From NCBI GenBank assembly GCA_017391185.1, contig JAFOZN010000013.1, positions 1 to 6,996 of the forward strand: a stretch of DNA of 6,996 nt, given 5' to 3'. Position 1 is the stretch's first letter. Every line of letters begins with the position of its first letter. The position numbers were made by a program, and so were the translations under genes. The notes beneath the pieces were generated by a model. That model ran no database searches and was not told the origin of the DNA. It worked only from the letters and a program-made list of their open reading frames with translations. Below, piece after piece: positions 5,988 through 6,996 of the stretch. The DNA is from Alistipes sp. (lineage in GTDB: Bacteria > Bacteroidota > Bacteroidia > Bacteroidales > Rikenellaceae).

Positions 5988-6996
5988 CTACTGTGCAGTC
6001 AACTCCAAAACAACACTCTGAAGATCACGATTCAATGTGAGGTAGATACCGTTCTCCATCAAGAAACGACCACTTACCACCTTGCCATCGATTGCAACCT
6101 TACGCTTAGGATTCTCTACGTTGATCTCGCGAATCATGTACTTGCGGTTTGGATCCAATCCAGCCATCTTGTGTGGAGTCTCCCACTCGTCCTTGATGAA
6201 GTGGCGGCGGAAGAGGAAGAATACAGCGCGATCCTTCTCTGGAGTATTGTACATGAGCGAAACGTATGGACGCTTCTCATATGGTGAAGTCAAACGATAC
6301 AAGTCACCCTGCTGGATTACAGGACGAATCTGCTTGTATGTCTCGATTGCGTTCTTTGCAAACTCCTTCTCCTTGTCTGTGAAGTCTGAAGGCTTCATCT
6401 CCATACCCAAACGACCAGTCATGGCTACATCGAAGCGGAACTTGAGAGGTACCACGCGACCAGTCTGGTGGTTAGGCGATGCACTCACGTGAGCTGCCAT
6501 GATGTTAGATGGGTAGAAGTGTGAGATACCATGCTGGATATAGAGACGCTGTACAGCATCGGTATTATCGCTTGACCAGCACTCCTGGAAGTATGGGAAG
6601 TAACCATAGTTCAAACGACCACCACCACTTGCGCAGAGCTGAATAACGAGTTCTGGATACTTCTTGCGGATACGCTTGCAAACATCCATCAAACCTCTGT
6701 GATACTCGATGTAGAGGTGTGACTGACGATCCTTTGGCAGGTAGAGTGAAGAAGCATTGGCGATTGACATATTTGCATCCCACTTCATGTAATAAATACG
6801 TGGATTCTCCTTCATGAGGTTGTCCACTACGTTGAATACGTGATCCTGTACGGCTGGGTTACACAAATCAAGCACCAACTGAGTGTCGCCACGACCAGTT
6901 GCTGGCTCGCGGTCAGGCTGACGCAATACCCAATCAGGGTGTTTCTCGTAAAGCTCACTCTTGGTGTTTGTCATCTCTGGCTCAATCCAGATACCG
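5988..6996 (-). CDS. GH36 alpha-galactosidase-type glycosidase, C-terminal part; start lies beyond the window
   Basis: A retaining exo-enzyme that removes terminal alpha-galactose, or in some members alpha-GalNAc. The frame is open from the right edge to the stop at 5988-5990, giving 335 complete codons. The ATG at 6974 is internal: the residues before it (GIWIEPE) are part of the conserved GH36 barrel motif. Numbering from that methionine, the nucleophile is D66 in YYMKWDANMS. CASGGGR at 114-120 is the substrate-binding loop, and the acid/base is D136 in CWSSDNTDA. Positions after about 230 form the C-terminal beta-sandwich (RPYVSLMYNTPEKDRAVFFLF). GH36 proteins of this group usually run to about 700 residues, so roughly half is missing here, including any signal peptide. 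CASGGGRLNYG resembles the form common in Bacteroides GH36 rather than the CSGGGGRFD of Firmicutes-type enzymes. The gene ends in its own terminator. Choosing between alpha-galactosidase and alpha-N-acetylgalactosaminidase needs the missing half or an assay. Confidence 0.93.
   Translation of the reverse strand, partial: GIWIEPEMTNTKSELYEKHPDWVLRQPDREPATGRGDTQLVLDLCNPAVQDHVFNVVDNLMKENPRIYYMKWDANMSIANASSLYLPKDRQSHLYIEYHRGLMDVCKRIRKKYPELVIQLCASGGGRLNYGYFPYFQECWSSDNTDAVQRLYIQHGISHFYPSNIMAAHVSASPNHQTGRVVPLKFRFDVAMTGRLGMEMKPSDFTDKEKEFAKNAIETYKQIRPVIQQGDLYRLTSPYEKRPYVSLMYNTPEKDRAVFFLFRRHFIKDEWETPHKMAGLDPNRKYMIREINVENPKRKVAIDGKVVSGRFLMENGIYLTLNRDLQSVVLELTAQ

Noticed and set aside
6082..6492. Plus-strand open frame of 136 codons over GH36
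   Set aside because: It is a mirror frame of the GH36 coding region and resembles no family.
6972..6974. ATG at 6974 as the true GH36 start
   Set aside because: The upstream in-frame residues GIWIEPE belong to the conserved GH36 barrel, so the gene clearly continues past the right edge.
1..6996. Mobile elements, CRISPR arrays, tRNA or rRNA genes, defence genes
   Set aside because: No transposase or integrase sequence, regularly spaced repeats, terminal inverted repeats or RNA gene signatures were found; nearly all sequence is explained by the four glycosidase genes.

Overview
The window reads as a stretch of Bacteroidota chromosome, most likely from the order Bacteroidales (gut or rumen type). 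Three things point there. All genes are carbohydrate-active enzymes, and the three visible N-termini carry export signals. Ribosome binding sites of Shine-Dalgarno type are absent. The intergenic regions carry Bacteroidota-type promoters (TTG about 20 bases before TAnnTTTG). The genus cannot be fixed from the sequence alone.

Layout, left to right. (1) Positions 1-1973, minus strand: a GH84 beta-N-acetylglucosaminidase (O-GlcNAcase type), cut off at its C-terminus by the window edge and ending in what looks like the start of a lectin-like domain. (2) Positions 1974-2230: a divergent promoter region with short repeated boxes. (3) Positions 2231-4798, plus strand: a complete secreted GH31 alpha-glycosidase with an inserted beta-rich domain. 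(4) Positions 4826-4869: a hairpin terminator between convergent genes. (5) Positions 4868-5839, minus strand: a complete secreted five-bladed beta-propeller glycosidase of GH43 type. (6) Positions 5840-5987: the GH43 promoter and the terminator of the next gene, packed together. (7) Positions 5988-6996, minus strand: the C-terminal part of a GH36 alpha-galactosidase-type enzyme, whose start lies beyond the right edge.

The four enzymes have different linkage preferences: beta-GlcNAc, an alpha-glucoside or alpha-xyloside type, a furanoside or pyranoside of GH43 type, and alpha-Gal or alpha-GalNAc. All would act on glycans outside the cytoplasm. The signals seen suggest single-gene transcription units rather than one operon. 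No SusC/SusD pair, sensor, sigma factor or transporter is present, so this is an enzyme cluster or the flank of a polysaccharide-utilisation locus, not a whole one. The GH84 plus GH36 combination hints at host or mucin glycans, but GH31 and GH43 are equally at home in plant-glycan breakdown.

I found no mobile element, CRISPR array, tRNA or rRNA, and no sign of an undescribed system. The points most worth a second look are the GH84 C-terminal extension, the GH31 insert, a promoter layout shared by GH31 and GH43, and the repeated AAGTGTAA boxes between GH84 and GH31. No gene-free stretch exceeds 300 bases.
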